From positions 744,001 to 808,000 of the forward strand of contig NW_023501050.1 in assembly GCF_014066305.1 (NCBI RefSeq): a stretch of 64,000 nt of DNA, written 5' to 3'. Shown piece by piece: positions 35,536 to 48,508 of the stretch. Position 1 is the first letter of the stretch, and every line of letters starts with the position of its first letter. Origin of the DNA: Letharia columbiana. Taxonomy: Eukaryota; Ascomycota; Lecanoromycetes; Lecanorales; Parmeliaceae. A program made the translations under genes and the position numbers. The notes below the pieces were generated by a model. It searched no databases. It had not been told where the DNA came from and saw only the letters and a list, made by a program, of their open reading frames with translations.

Positions 35536-38500
35536 TATTACGAGCGTATTCTTAATATATTACTTAGCTCTATAACTAGCGAACCTTAACGAAGATATCC
35601 TCTATTATATTATATCTTCTTTTCATCTATATAGTTCGATAGTCTTATTATTCTAGTTCTATCTTACTTATACTAGTATCGTATCTATACTAGTTCTAAC
35701 ATTATAATAAGACTTCTTTATATACCCCTCGGCGAAGAGAACTAATAGGTTTTTTACTTTCTACTCGAAGTAAGCGATCGAGTCTAATAAAGAAAACGCT
35801 GGGTATTTCTATTATATAGAAACTCTATCATATATTTAAATTATTAGATATCTATATTATTCGAAAGAATCTATATTAAATAACCTATATTATTAACTAG
35901 TAGCCTAATTTATTAAAAAATAAGTTCCCTATATCGAATATAAGAAATTCTTCTCTACTTCGTTCTCCGTATAAAGTTTATTATTAGCTAAAAGACCTTC
36001 GACGAACTTTCTATTATTCGAAAGGATATTATTTAAAGTACTTATAGTCTTAACGACGACTTAATCAGTTAAGAAATAAAAGGAATAATACTATTTCGAG
36101 CGTTATAGTTAAATTTCGACTCTTAATATAGAGATCTATTATCTTTCTCGACTCGCGTACGCCTTTATAGTACTAGAGTTCCAGAGATCTCTTTATCTCA
36201 CTCGATAAAGATACTATTCGATATTATAATAAACCTTTACGAGGAAGCTTAGCCAAAATCGCTATTTTTACGCCTATCTTCTCCGCTCTATTCTTATCTA
36301 CATTTAAAATATTATAAATTCTTTAAATTCATCTATATCATCATTAATATATCTTATTCTATATCGTCGATTAGCTTATATATAACGACTTTATCTATTA
36401 TAAAGTAGTAGAGACTAATAAGAAAGACGAATATTATATAAAAATTTATAATACTATCATCGAAGGTAAGAATAAGTTTTAAGGGATTATTCTTAATAAG
36501 TGCTTTATATAAGACGGGGTACTTTACCGTAAGAACCGTTTATAGATATTCGATAACATATATACCGATGTTATCCGAGAGGTGTATGATTAATTATTCT
36601 ACGGCTATCTCGAAATAATATATTTCTATAAATTACTTAAAAGGAAATACTACTAGCGAGGAATAAGGATAATAGTAGTTATCTATATTTAGAATTACTA
36701 TATCTATTAGAGAACTAAGATACCTCGCGATCGAGAATATAATTTACTCTAGTCTATATCAAATTCATCTATATTAATACTAAAATATATTTCTTTATAT
36801 CGCCGATCACCTATATATCTTAAATACTCTTATCTTATATACGACGATTTATATAGAAGATACTTATCTCTAAATTCGCTATTACTCTATATATTATAGA
36901 TATAGCGCTCTCTATCTACTAAGAATCTTTATTAGCAATTTATTAATTAAGAGGAGATATTAGAATAATAATAGAAGACGTAAGATTAAAACTCGCCTGA
37001 GATCTCTATTCCACCTCTATCCTCACCATCACCTACTCTATGAGATTTCGAGGCACTTAGAGTAAATCGATATCGGCTAATATTACTATAGTTAGTTAGA
37101 TAGTTAATTAGATAGCTACTTAGTCTAAGACTATTAGATCTATCTATCTTCATGAATACTAATTTAATATTATTTAATAACTAGAAAATAAGAATTCGAG
37201 ATAAGCTTATTTATAATAATAATTATTTCCCTATTAATACTTTTAAAATTATCTACGTTATAGCGAGACTTAAAGGGGAAGCTAGTTAGTATATATCTAT
37301 TAGACGACGATATCGCTTATACTCTATAGTCGATAATCTTCTAGATTATTTAAGCAACGTATATAAGATATCCTTATTTATTCTTAAGAGTATTTTTAAA
37401 TATACTTATAATAAAATAAGTTAAGAAAGTTAATTATTTCTTAAATTTTATAATAATCTTATTAAATATATTAAATATAATTTTAAGAATAATAGTCTTA
37501 GTCTTCTAATAAACGATATATAAAAGAAATTAAAACTTCGTTTATATAACTTAATTAATCTATTAATAAGAGATTAAACTATATCTAAATTAAAGAAATA
37601 TATTATAAGAATATAGCTTTAATATTAATAATCTATTAAGGAGTTCGTCGAGAAGAAGATTAAAAGATTCGCGGAGTAATATATAAAAGTAAAAGTCGAG
37701 ACTAACGTAAAGAAGGGATACTTAATTATAACTCGCCTTACTTTTAATATATAGAATTTAAGTCTTACTAAGATAGAGGATCTTATAAATAAGAATTAAA
37801 CTTATATATAAAAGTATAATAAATACTTCGAATTCGATATAGATTTTAACGAAGTATACGAGCTTAGTTATTAGGGCTTTCTATAAATTTAAGACTAGTA
37901 TACGACTCGATAATAGCCTTATTTTTTATATTCGTAAAATCGATTTCTTAGGCCTATATTGCTTAATAACTACCTTATATTAGACTTATTAAGCGGGCTC
38001 CCCTTATTATTATATATATAAAAGTCTTTCGAAGTTATAATACGTTATCTATAAATCTTACTATCGCCGTTAATATTCTTAATCGATATCGACTATGTGA
38101 TATCTTATAGAGAAACTCATATCGAAATAATTTGATATTAATTTAGAGTTTTAGCGTCTACGGCTCGATTCGGTTCGAGAGCCCTCGACTAATTACGTCG
38201 TATTATTTTATTAAAATTCTTTACGCTGAAATATTAATTCGAAATATTAACTCGAGAGTTATTATAAATTATTAAGATAATTATAATTATTACTAATTTA
38301 TTTAACCCTCGATTTTCTTTAAATTAGACTCTCTATACTCGCTATATCTCTAGCTATCGATAAGATTAATAAGAGAATTTATATAAAGACTATTACTACT
38401 ACTATCGCCGCTAAGAACGAATATTATATTAAAAATCTCGAATATTAAAAGTTCTTTATTTTTATAGATTTTCAGCGAGTATAATATATATATATACGAT

Positions 38501-38893
38501 GAAATTATTTAATTCTTTCGAAGACGAGTAGTAAGTAGACTAAATAGGAGAAGGACTTAGAGAATCTTACTAGTATATAGATAAGATATAGCTATATCTC
38601 TAGAATCTCAATCCTCTTCAGTTAAGGCCTATACGGACTATAGATATTTAGAGATATAAGATAAGTAATAAACTTATATCTTCGATCTATTAGCTATAAA
38701 GACTATGGCTATTTAAGAGAAAAAAATAGTATTATAAGCGTATTCTTAATATACTACTTAGCCCTATAACTAGCGAGCCTTAACGAAGATATCCTCTATT
38801 ATATTATATCTCCTTCTTATATATATAGTTCGATAGCCTTATTATTCTAGTTCTATCTTACTTATACTAGTATCGCATCTATACTAATTCTAA
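35534..38893 (+). mobile_element. RIP-mutated LTR-bounded unit with gypsy gag and integrase fragments
   Basis: Two direct LTR-like copies of about 165 bp bound the unit: 35534-35702 and 38729-38893, sharing GCGTATTCTTAATATA, CCTTAACGAAGATATCCTC and TAGTTCTATCTTACTTATAC. Inside, the plus strand keeps integrase-like words despite stops (RKNRL, TDVIREVYD, YKLLKRKYY, IPRDREYNLL; about 36480-36750). Further on are gag-like words (ARLKGEAS, LDYLSNVY; about 37240-37380). The stretch at 37930-38215 has an inverted homologue at 47500-47800. Integrase before gag, with no reverse transcriptase recognised, suggests nesting or rearrangement. All frames are broken by changes that fit C-to-T/G-to-A mutation. 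Confidence 0.7.
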
Positions 38894-41520
38894 TAACTAG
38901 CGCTAAATTATATACTTTTCTTAGCTTTTCTAATAATATTAAATTAAGATTATTAATCTTAATTTATTAAACTAGCTAATTAACTTAATTTATATTTAAT
39001 AAGATAAAGAATATAGATAGAGAGTTATTATTAAATATTATAACTATTATTTTTAAAGATAAAGACGTAATAGATCTTAAGTCTAATATCTTAAATTTTA
39101 ATTTATCGAGAATAATTTATAGTTAAATTAAAAATAGTTTACTCTTTTATTATATATATCTAATAATTATTTTCTTTATAATATTTATTTTTACTATTTA
39201 AATAAATTAAATAAAGTCTAATTTATTTATTAAGTAATTATCTCTAAGTATAATATTCTTTATTAAATATCTATAATATATAATCGCTAAAGACTAAAAA
39301 AAATCGACGTTTAATAATTAAAGAATATATATAATATAGATAAATAGATATAAGAGAACGATATCGTTATTAATATAAAACTATATAACTTTAATATTAA
39401 TATAAAATATATACTTATTATAAATAAGAAGGCGATATTTTTCTTTTAATATTCTTCGAATCTATAATTTAAAGTATCTATAAAGAATAAGTTAAAAGCT
39501 AATTATATAAAAAGAATTAAATAGAATATATCTAATAAATTACTTTAAGCCTAATACATTATTTATTTAATTATTTTCAGTTAACGTAATAACTAAATTC
39601 TTTTTCTTTAAGATATTAAATTAAGCTTTTATTTAAATCTTATCTTTAAAGATAATAAATAAAGAAAGAAGTCTTCCATCCGCGGATATATATTCGATAA
39701 AAGTAGCTTACTCTCTACTCTTATTCTAAGTTATATATATATATATATTATACTTAAAGTATATAACTTATACTTTATTAGTAGTATTAAGAGTAAACCC
39801 TTTCTTATTTATATTATATATATTTTTCTTCTAAATATTATATTTCTAAATTATTAATTTAATAAGCTAAAATTATCGTAGTAGCTTTTCTATATTATAA
39901 GTTATAATATATTCTTTATCTAAAGGCTAACTAAATCGACTCTATAGATCTAAATAACGATTTATAAAACTAGCTATTTAATTTATATCTAATTCTTCTT
40001 TATTTCTCTTTACTACTAGCATTTTACTAGCTATATAATAAATAAGAGAAACTTCAAAAGATTAATCTTACTTTATTACTTATTAAATCTATATCTTTAA
40101 AGCTTTCTTCTCTATAAAACTTAATCGCTATTAATCTTTAGCTAATTTTTAATAAAAACGATTATTAGCGATATATCGATTAAGAGTAAAAGAAGTAACT
40201 TTATAATATAATATAATTAATTTAATAGTAGACTTCTTTTATTAAGAATCTAAGCTATTCTTATAAATTAAAAGAGCTTAATTATACTTATTAAGTATAA
40301 TCTCTAAATATTTCTTCTTAGAAATCTTTTTAAAAGACTTTAAAGTCTTTAGTAAAGTTATTAATAAAGCTATTAATAGAGGGAAAGAAAGAGAAATATA
40401 ACTTTTTATTATAGTAAGACTATAAATTAATAAGTTCTTTTCTTAATCTTCTAAATTAACTACTCGATAATCGATTAATATAACGAGACTTATATATATA
40501 TATCTATTTTAGACTAAGAAAGCTTATAGAAAGACTTATAGAAAGGCTTATAGAAAGACTTATAGAAAGGCTTATAGAAAAGCTTATAGAAAGGCTTATA
40601 GAAAGGTTTATAGAAAGGTCTATAAAAAGGCTTATAGAAAGGCTTATAGAAAGGCTTATAGAAAGACTTATAGAAGGCTTATATATATCTATTTTAAATA
40701 ATAGAAGATACCTTACTTATAATATTAATAGATAATTAATAAATCCTCGAACATCGAATATCGTATTTTTAAACGATTTAGATTTATTCGAAGTCTTTAG
40801 AAAGCCCCTTAAGGCCTTATTTTTTTATATTTAAAAATCGATTACTTAAACCCTTATTATTTAACGATTACTTTATATAAGGTTTATCGAGTACGCTACT
40901 CTTATTACTCTATTTATAAAGATCTTTTAAAGATATATCGCGTTATTATTCGATCTCGCTATTATCGTCTAATACTTTATAACAATTCCGTAAATATAAT
41001 ATCTTAAGAAGAAACTTATTTAATATTAATTTAAGAATTAAAGATTACGACTTAATTCGGCTTAAGAGTATTTAAACTAATAAGAGCGTATTATTCTACG
41101 ATTTCTTCTTCGCTTAAAAATATAATATTAAATAATCACCTTATAGCAAAATACGTTTATAATTACTATTTCTTCGTTTCTTTATTAAATCTCTTTAAAA
41201 TTAAAGTCCTATAATATTATAGTATTAGATATTAAAACTATTATATAAGATATATCGTAATTCCCGTCTTATATAGCGTTTTAGAGTATTAAAAAAGAAG
41301 TTTAAAAATCTATTTAGAAGTAGATTAATAGAGGTCTAATAAATTTTAGATATATATATATAGATATTAATTATAAATTAGAATAAACTATATACTTATA
41401 ATGTAACTCTCTTATAATTACGAGAAATTAAATATTAAGTTATTATTATTTTATTATTTTCGAAATTATTAAGAATTTTAATAGATTTAAACTTACTTAT
41501 AATAAGATATAGCGTAGCCT
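38894..41520. other. AT-rich RIP-mutated repeat remains
   Basis: CpA and TpG are almost absent while TpA and CpG are common. I cannot identify specific elements apart from the minisatellite at 40522. No gene is expected. Confidence 0.6.
40522..40685. repeat. 12-bp minisatellite GCTTATAGAAAG, about 13 copies
   Basis: The unit GCTTATAGAAAG (variants ACTTATAGAAAG, GTTTATAGAAAG, GTCTATAAAAAG) repeats head to tail. As a multiple of three it would encode AYRK or LIER repeats; if it lay in a transposon protein this was a tetrapeptide repeat. The flanking sequence is RIP-mutated. Confidence 0.9.
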
Positions 41521-41640
41521 ATAACTAGTTACTAGTTAGGAAATTTATGGTATTTTTAATAGATATCCCACTGCACTATATAGCCTAGATGGAATATCGA
41601 ATACTACTTAGATACATATATCGCCAGAATAAAAACAGGC

Positions 41641-41870
41641 CATATCTAAGTTCAGGGCTAAGATACCTATTATGCCAGGCCTATAGACGGTGACTATAGT
41701 ACCGTAGTATTAGCTATTATGATAGACTATAGTAGTAGGCCATTTAAAAGAGTGGTAGTGGTAGCCATGGTAGTGGTAGCTATCTATGTCGGATTTATCG
41801 GATTTAAGAGCGTGCAAATGGGGGTAACGTGCAAATGGGGGTGGAAACGAGTATCCGGAGGCTTCAGCCC
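41641..41870 (+). repeat. Unmutated arm of a ~200-bp inverted repeat
   Basis: Its reverse complement aligns without gaps over about 210 bp to 46805-47016. Nearly every difference is C-to-T or G-to-A in the other copy, for example CCCCCATTTGCACGCTC here against CCTTTATTTATACGCTC there. It contains a tandem GTGCAAATGGGGG pair. Confidence 0.85.
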
Positions 41871-42275
41871 TGCGTGCCAAGACAATTTACGCCCCAGGCG
41901 CCAGTACCGAGGGAAACTCCCTAAAGTACCTTATGAGTCTAATGTTCGGTAATTCAGCTCAGGTTGGGATATTTGTGACTGTGGGTTTAGCCTTCCGCCA
42001 GCATTTAGATGATTCGGTGACAGAAATGATCGCACCACACTTTTCACATCAGTTTCAATCGAATCCAATTCACCCTTTCAACAGATCCACACATACAATG
42101 CTTCGTGAATCGTGTCTCATTTGTTCGACCGAGGCTTTCCGTGCCTTCTCCTGCTGAAACAAAAACAAATGGATACTTGCTATCTTGATCGGATCCTATG
42201 TATGACAGCTGGGCTAGAACCCATCAATTCGCGAAATGTCTGATACAGAGCTAGTGCATGAACAGGACTCTCCGC
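41871..42275. other. 3' flank of the mannosidase gene
   Basis: Composition is normal. No supported gene or RNA is seen. Confidence 0.5.
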
Positions 42276-44237
42276 TCATACTGGAGGTCCCACAACCTTC
42301 AACGGATGCGCCTCGGTATTGAAGACAAATTGATTCGTGCTACCGTTGCCAGCTACCTGGAACACGCTGTCCTACTGTCCTATCAGCGAGTGTGTTCTTG
42401 CATCCGCTCGGGATACTCACCGGCGCATGTATCAAATAGGAGTACTTCATGACCTCCGCAAACAAGAAGCTCTCTTGCACATTGTCAAACGATCCTCCAT
42501 TCGCGGCATTAACATCCGAGATCTCCGAAAATCCTTGGCCGACTCTGGTCGTCGCATTTATAGCTACGAAGGCTTCCCATGCCCAGTCTTGGTACATCGT
42601 GTTGCCTTCAATCCGGTCAGCCTGCCGCTCTCACCCCAAGAATAGCGATGGATGCCTTACCAGTAATTCTGTAAGCGTAGTAGAAACTTTCGATGACTTC
42701 TGGACGCAGATCATACAGGGGCTCAGTGATGTAGAAGCCATTCGCATTGTAAAAGGCTTCGTTGGTAGAGTCCACCCCTGTGGTGTTCCAGCTAAAAGTC
42801 TCTGGCCCTATTCCTGTGAGGGTGGAGTTGTACAGGTCGTGGCAACCATTGACAAGCGCAAGCCCAAAGTCGACATAGTCCTGTCGACCAAGGACTGAGC
42901 CTCCGAGAAGGAAATTTCCGCCATCGACTAGATTACAGTTTCGCCGTCAGTATTGCCTATTTGAGGAGGTATATCCAGCCTTGAAACACGTTTCGAGAGT
43001 AAAAACTCCCGAGACATTATTCAAGACTCAAGGTTTGCTCCAAAAGGGGAAATATGGGCTCCGAAATACGTACAGCAGGTCAAGTGCTCGGACGAGTTAA
43101 CGAAAGTGGTATCGACATAGCTTGCCAAGAACGTCAAATCTGGCCGAGAAGCCGCTACACCATTTTAGAGTCAACACTTCTCTCCTAGGACGGAACTTGA
43201 AAGTCTGAAGGCAAATGTGTCTTCAGACTCGAAGAATGTATGAAAGCGGAATTGGTAATTCAGGAATTTGGCTTACGATTCGAGGTTAGGTATTTGATAG
43301 TACTGTCGGCAGCCATGACCCAACGGTCCGAATAGTTGCTATAGCGCGACGAATCATAGACGTACATCTTGATAAGATACTCGTAAAAGCTATCATCGCC
43401 GCCGTTCCATCCTCCAGTAGCGTCCAGAAAGACGCCGTTGGAGATATTGACGTTGGTACCCACGAGCCCGGGGAAGGGCTCATTGAATCCTGGCAGCGGG
43501 TTCAGAAGGTAAGTCTCGGCTTTCTGCACCAGATCTCCGTACGAAGGATCACCTGTGAGGTCTGACAGATGTTGCCATTCGAGGCACAGGGTCCCAATGT
43601 CAGCAAGTCCATTTGTTGTGCTTCCGTCATCGGTTTGATTGGTGAAATTCAAGCTGTTCGAAGGTATACCTGTAGACGTATTGAATGCGAAACTCAGACT
43701 ATCCGCTAGGCTTTTCGACTGGGTAAGAAGAGTGTCGACTGCAGAAGCATTCATACCCAAACTGGATAATGGCCCCTTGAGAAGGTCATATCCTGACAGC
43801 ATACCGGCCATATACCTAATGGTCGTCTCGAACAGGCTGACTTCCGTAGCAGTAGTGGTATAGTCGATAGTGGCAATGTAATCAAGAATATCGTTGACAA
43901 TAGGTTGGCTTTCCATCACCAAAGCCGTGCTCAAGGCGTCGACCGCGCTAGCCCCCCAATTGTTCCTTGGGTTGGTACATGTATTCGTCACTGGCTCAAG
44001 CTCATCTTGGCCTTTGCAAGTCGTGAAGTAGCCGTTCCAGGCGAACGTGAAAGCATCCTTGACGGCAGCCGCTCTCTGCTGCTCCATCGTAGAATTAGTG
44101 CCGCCGTTTTGGCGGGCCCTAAGAGCTCGATCTCCCAATGCTAGAGACTGGTATTCCGGGTTTCCAGGGAAAGGCAGCCTGTGTCCATAAACAACACTCG
44201 CCGCTGTGGAGAGTTGTAAGAGAGAGGAAAGACGCAT
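42276..44237 (-). CDS. GH47 class I alpha-1,2-mannosidase, secreted
   Basis: Exons are 43277-44237, 43074-43154, 42661-42927, 42421-42605 and 42276-42371; four introns (49-146 nt), all in phase, give 529 residues. A signal peptide is likely ([18 protein letters not shown]), so I start at 44237 rather than at an upstream in-frame codon at 44417. GH47 hallmarks are clear: [110 protein letters not shown] and the calcium-binding FNTEAHPL near the end. The enzyme trims alpha-1,2-mannose from N-glycans, either in the secretory path or outside the cell. It is intact although it lies in an island between RIP-mutated repeats. Confidence 0.96.
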
Positions 44238-45130
44238 CGTGGAAAGCGTTCTTGTTATACTGCAAGGGGAAATTGGAAGGGAAAGATAGAATCTGGGGTA
44301 CGACGAAGTAGGAGGAACGACAAAGCGAATGAAGTGGCCTAAGGAATACTTTAATATTAATGCCAGCCAGGCTGACCGTGGATAATGGTTCATTAAAGAA
44401 ACTCCTGCTTTTAACAATACTCACGTCTCCGAGATCAAATGAAGAAGGAGCTCCGACGTTACCAGTTGGAATTGCGGAGAAGGAGAGCTGCTAAGCTGCG
44501 GGTATGAGGATTGCTTTCTTCCCCATACTTCCCCACACAATAGTATATTGGCGCGCGAATTCTTGCGTGGTAGGAAATGACAAGTGGGGGATCATCTGCA
44601 GCTCATACTGCTGCGCATTGCAGTCTCCGCGTGACTATGGCGGGCAGTCCAATAGCCAAAGAATTTCCTCTCAGCAGGTCAGTGGCTCGGTCGTCTGCCT
44701 GCTGACCACCTCTCCATAACGGTACTCTACAACATAAATGTCCATGCTTCTTCGCCAGGTAAGAAGCGGGACGATCATGTGGGGAAGGCAAGGATGATGT
44801 TGGAGTGCAGAAATCTTTGAATCTGATCATGACCGTCTTCACGATGACTTGACCTGCGCTTGGAAGGTAAGAGGAGGCTCACGAGACTCGGGTCCGATCG
44901 ACTTGCTTGTTAGAGGCAGGTGCGCTCAGTTGCCGCCATTCCGCTCGTGGCTGGTCCCCGGCCCCTTTCCGCGCCTCGCAACCTACTTTATCGTCACGGG
45001 CTCCAACATCGACCCTCTACTAGTCTCAGTGGCCCCACGCAGTGGGTCTGAGCAGGAAACCCTGCCAAGACTTATTTTTTTGGTGTATTGCCCGATATGT
45101 AATATTCACACCCTGCGTACATATGATCCT
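44238..45130. other. 5' flank of the mannosidase gene up to the AT-rich boundary
   Basis: This includes the promoter of the mannosidase. Composition falls sharply to AT-rich at about 45125. I see no gene. Confidence 0.5.
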
Positions 45131-45678
45131 TAACAAAAATACGCAACTACGTGATATAATCTTTTTTAGAATTCTTAAAAAAAGTCGAATAAATAGTTAA
45201 ATAGATTCTCGTTAAATTAGAAGCTATAATATAATAATTAAAAAGTAAACTTTTAATTTTATTTTATTAAAAAACTTAGTTAACTTAGTTATAATAGTAA
45301 TACTAGTATTTAAAAATATTATATATCTTAATAAACGCGTAGTACTATATAGGAATTTCTTTATAGTATATTAATTCTCGAGATAATTATTATAATATTC
45401 GTCGAATCGATAATATAGCGTATTAGAGAAAATACGTAGCCTTACTAGTTAGTTTATTACTTTAATTAAATATCGTAATCTCCCTTTATTTTTTATAGTC
45501 TTCTCTTATTTTTTAAATAATTAGACTTATAAGAGTTATTATAGCGATAAATCGTCGCGATAATAGATATAAATAAATAAATAAGTAAGTAAGTAAGTAA
45601 GTAAGTAGAGTATTATCGCGACGATTTATCGTCGCGATAACTCTTATAAGTAAATAAGTAAGTAAGTAAGTAAGTAAT

Positions 45679-45722
<44 letters not shown>

Positions 45723-46788
45723 GTATCGCTATAACGATATATATAAATAAATAAGTAATTAAACTTACGAAGAGTAGAGCGGAGAGTAAAGCGAAGATAA
45801 TTTATTCTTTTAATATAAAGTTAGATATTAATAATAACGATATCGATAAATAAGAATATCTCGTATAACGTCGAAGTCTCTTATAAATATATAGAACGTA
45901 GAAAAAGACGTCTTTAAATATAGAAAGGTCTACGTTATCGTTATAAACGATCTAATTAAATATCGCTTAATTATCTTCTTTATACTTTTATATCTAATAA
46001 TTTAAAAATTAAATATTTAAATTTTTAAATTTCTTTTAATTTAAACTATTAAAAGTTTTTAGACTTCGCTATTATATAGAGAAAGAATATTACTATAAAG
46101 TATAGAGAGATTAATATCTAAAGTTCGAAGATATCTCGTCGTCGTTATTATAGAGAAAATTAGATATTTAAATATTTCTAATATATTCTATACTTATACG
46201 AGCTCGTTCTAAGCGCGCTAATCGCGTTAATATTATTTAAGATATATATATTATAATCTCTTTAACTTCTAAGTAAAGCGTATTTAAGTTAATATATATT
46301 TCTATAGAGATAATATCTTAAGTATTTAACTTTCTAATTAAGAGTAATATAATAAATCTATCTTAATAATTTCTTAATTCGATTTATTATATAATCTTTT
46401 AATAATATTAAATATAATACGCTATTATTTAAAGTTTTTTTAATAAAGATTAATTAATTAAAGATAAATATTATAAGCGTTAGCGAAGATCGCGATCTCG
46501 AATTAACTTATATAATAATAATAAGCTATTCGATTTTAATAAAAGATTTAAATACTTAATTAACGATCTCGATAAATCTATTCCCTTCGCGATTAACTTT
46601 AAAGAATTATATAATAATCGTAGAAGAATCGTTAAAAGTCGCGAATTTCGTATTTCAATTAATTATTGCGAGTACTTTATATAAAATAACGATTAATATA
46701 GCGATTTTAGAGTTTTCTACTTAGACTCTAAGAGAGGGATATATCGTAATAAGCTTACGATATAATTGGCCCCCGAAGCGAGACACGA
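45131..46788. other. AT-rich RIP-mutated block
   Basis: No gene. It contains the hairpin with an AAGT microsatellite listed separately; other element types cannot be named. Confidence 0.6.
45526..45650. repeat. 39-bp imperfect inverted repeat around an AAGT microsatellite
   Basis: The left arm 45526-45564 (CTTATAAGAGTTATTATAGC, continuing to CGCGATAAT) is the near reverse complement of 45612-45650. The spacer is an AAAT/AAGT tetranucleotide run. A second long AAGT run continues to about 45720. This could form a large hairpin or be the remains of a small inverted-repeat transposon. Confidence 0.8.
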
Positions 46789-47016
46789 GTATAGGGCTAG
46801 TTATACTCGTTTCTATCTCTATTTATATATTACCTTTATTTATACGCTCTTAAATTCGATAAATTCGATATAGATAGCTATTACTATTATAGCTACTACT
46901 ATTACTCTTTTAAATAGTTTACTATTATAGTCTATTATAATAGCTAATACTACGATATTATAGTTATCGTCTATAGGTCTAATATAATAAATATCTCTAT
47001 TTTAAACTTAGATATT
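46789..47016 (-). repeat. RIP-mutated arm of the inverted repeat
   Basis: It is the counterpart of 41641-41870, in inverse orientation, almost purely transition-mutated. Its homology ends exactly where an LTR begins (TATTAGAA at 47016), so a retrotransposon inserted into this copy. Confidence 0.85.
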
Positions 47017-47810
47017 ATTAGAATCGATATAGATGTAATATTAATATAGGTATATTAAATAAGATAACTAAGATATCGAACTATATAGATGAAAAGAAGA
47101 TATAATATAATAGAGAATATCTTCGTTAAGGCTCGCTAGCTATAGGGCTGAGAGGTATATTAAGAATACGCTTATAATACTATCCCCTTTCTTCGTTAAA
47201 TTATATTTTATAATTAATAAGTGAAAAGATAGAAAAATAAGTATATATATACGCTTAACGTCTAAAAAATAGTAAAAGTAATAAAGAAATAATTATATTC
47301 GAGAATTCTAGTATCGTATCTTTCTTTATAAGAGATATTAGAGACGATAGTAGCTCTTTATACTTACGCTATAGTAACGTCGCTAGTCGAGATATAAGCG
47401 TATATAGAAAGTCTAGTCGAAAGGAAATTAATATAGTATAGCGAAAATCGTATTTATAGACGTAGGGGTAAATAATAGCGATTTTCGAATTCGTATTTAA
47501 GCGAATAAGATATCGGTGAAATAATACGACGTAATTAATTAAGAGCTCTCGAATCGAATCGAGTCGTAGACGCTAAAAACTCTAATTTAATATTAAGTAA
47601 CTTTAATATAGTCTTCTCTATAATATATTATTTAGCTAATATCGATTATATTTTATAATAGCGATAGCGTAGTCTATATATATATTAATATAACTTCGAA
47701 AGATCTTTAGAATTATATTAGTAAGGGGGGCTTACGCGAAAGATTATATATAAGATAATTCTTGATTAATATAAATCTAAGGGATCGATTCTCGGGTTTG
47801 AAAAAAAAGA
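47016..47810 (-). mobile_element. Truncated inverted copy of the same LTR element
   Basis: An LTR-like segment (47016-47182) is the reverse complement of the LTRs at 35534 and 38729, sharing TAACGAAGATAT and CTATATAGTTCGATA when reversed. Next to it, 47500-47800 is the reverse complement of 37930-38215 (AATTACGTCGTATTATTT, GACTCGATTCGATTCGAGAG). The copy is cut off at the near-pure A/T tract. Confidence 0.75.
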
Positions 47811-48122
47811 AAATTATAAAAAAAAAAAAGTAATTTTTTAATTAAAAAAAAAAAAATTTTTTTTTTTTTTTTTAAAAAAAAAATAATTTAAAAAAAAAAA
47901 AAATTTAAATTTTTATTAAAAATAATAAAAAAAAAAAAATTAAAAATTAAAAAAAATACCCTTTAAATTAATTTTAATTAAATTAAAAAAAAAAAATTTT
48001 TTATTAAATTAAAAAAAAAAAAAAAAAAAAATTAAATAATAAAAAAATAATTAAATAATAAATTAAAAAAAAAAAAAAAAAATAAATAAAAAAAAAAAAA
48101 AAATTAAAAATTTTATAAAAAA

Positions 48123-48175
<53 letters not shown>

Positions 48176-48200
48176 AATAAAATATAAAAATTATATAAAA

Positions 48201-48295
<95 letters not shown>

Positions 48296-48393
48296 AAAAA
48301 AAAAAAAAAAAAAAAAAAAATTTAAAAAAAATAAAAAATAAAAAAAAAAAAAATTAAAAAAAAAAATTAAAATAAAAAAAAAATAAATTAAAA

Positions 48394-48447
<54 letters not shown>

Positions 48448-48455
48448 AAAAAAAA

Positions 48456-48505
<50 letters not shown>
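47811..48505. repeat. Near-pure A/T low-complexity tract
   Basis: About 690 bp made of A and T homopolymer runs with almost no G or C (one CCC at about 47959). It matches no biological repeat I know and may be an assembly or consensus artefact. Confidence 0.85.
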
Positions 48506-48506
<1 letters not shown>

Positions 48507-48508
48507 CA

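Noticed and set aside
43277..44417. Longer N-terminus for the mannosidase (start at 44417)
   Set aside because: The ATG at 44237 begins a clear signal peptide; the extra 60 residues have no GH47 homology pattern.
45570..45720. AAGT runs considered as a CRISPR-like or telomere array
   Set aside because: They are a plain tetranucleotide microsatellite; there are no spacers, and no TTAGGG arrays are present.
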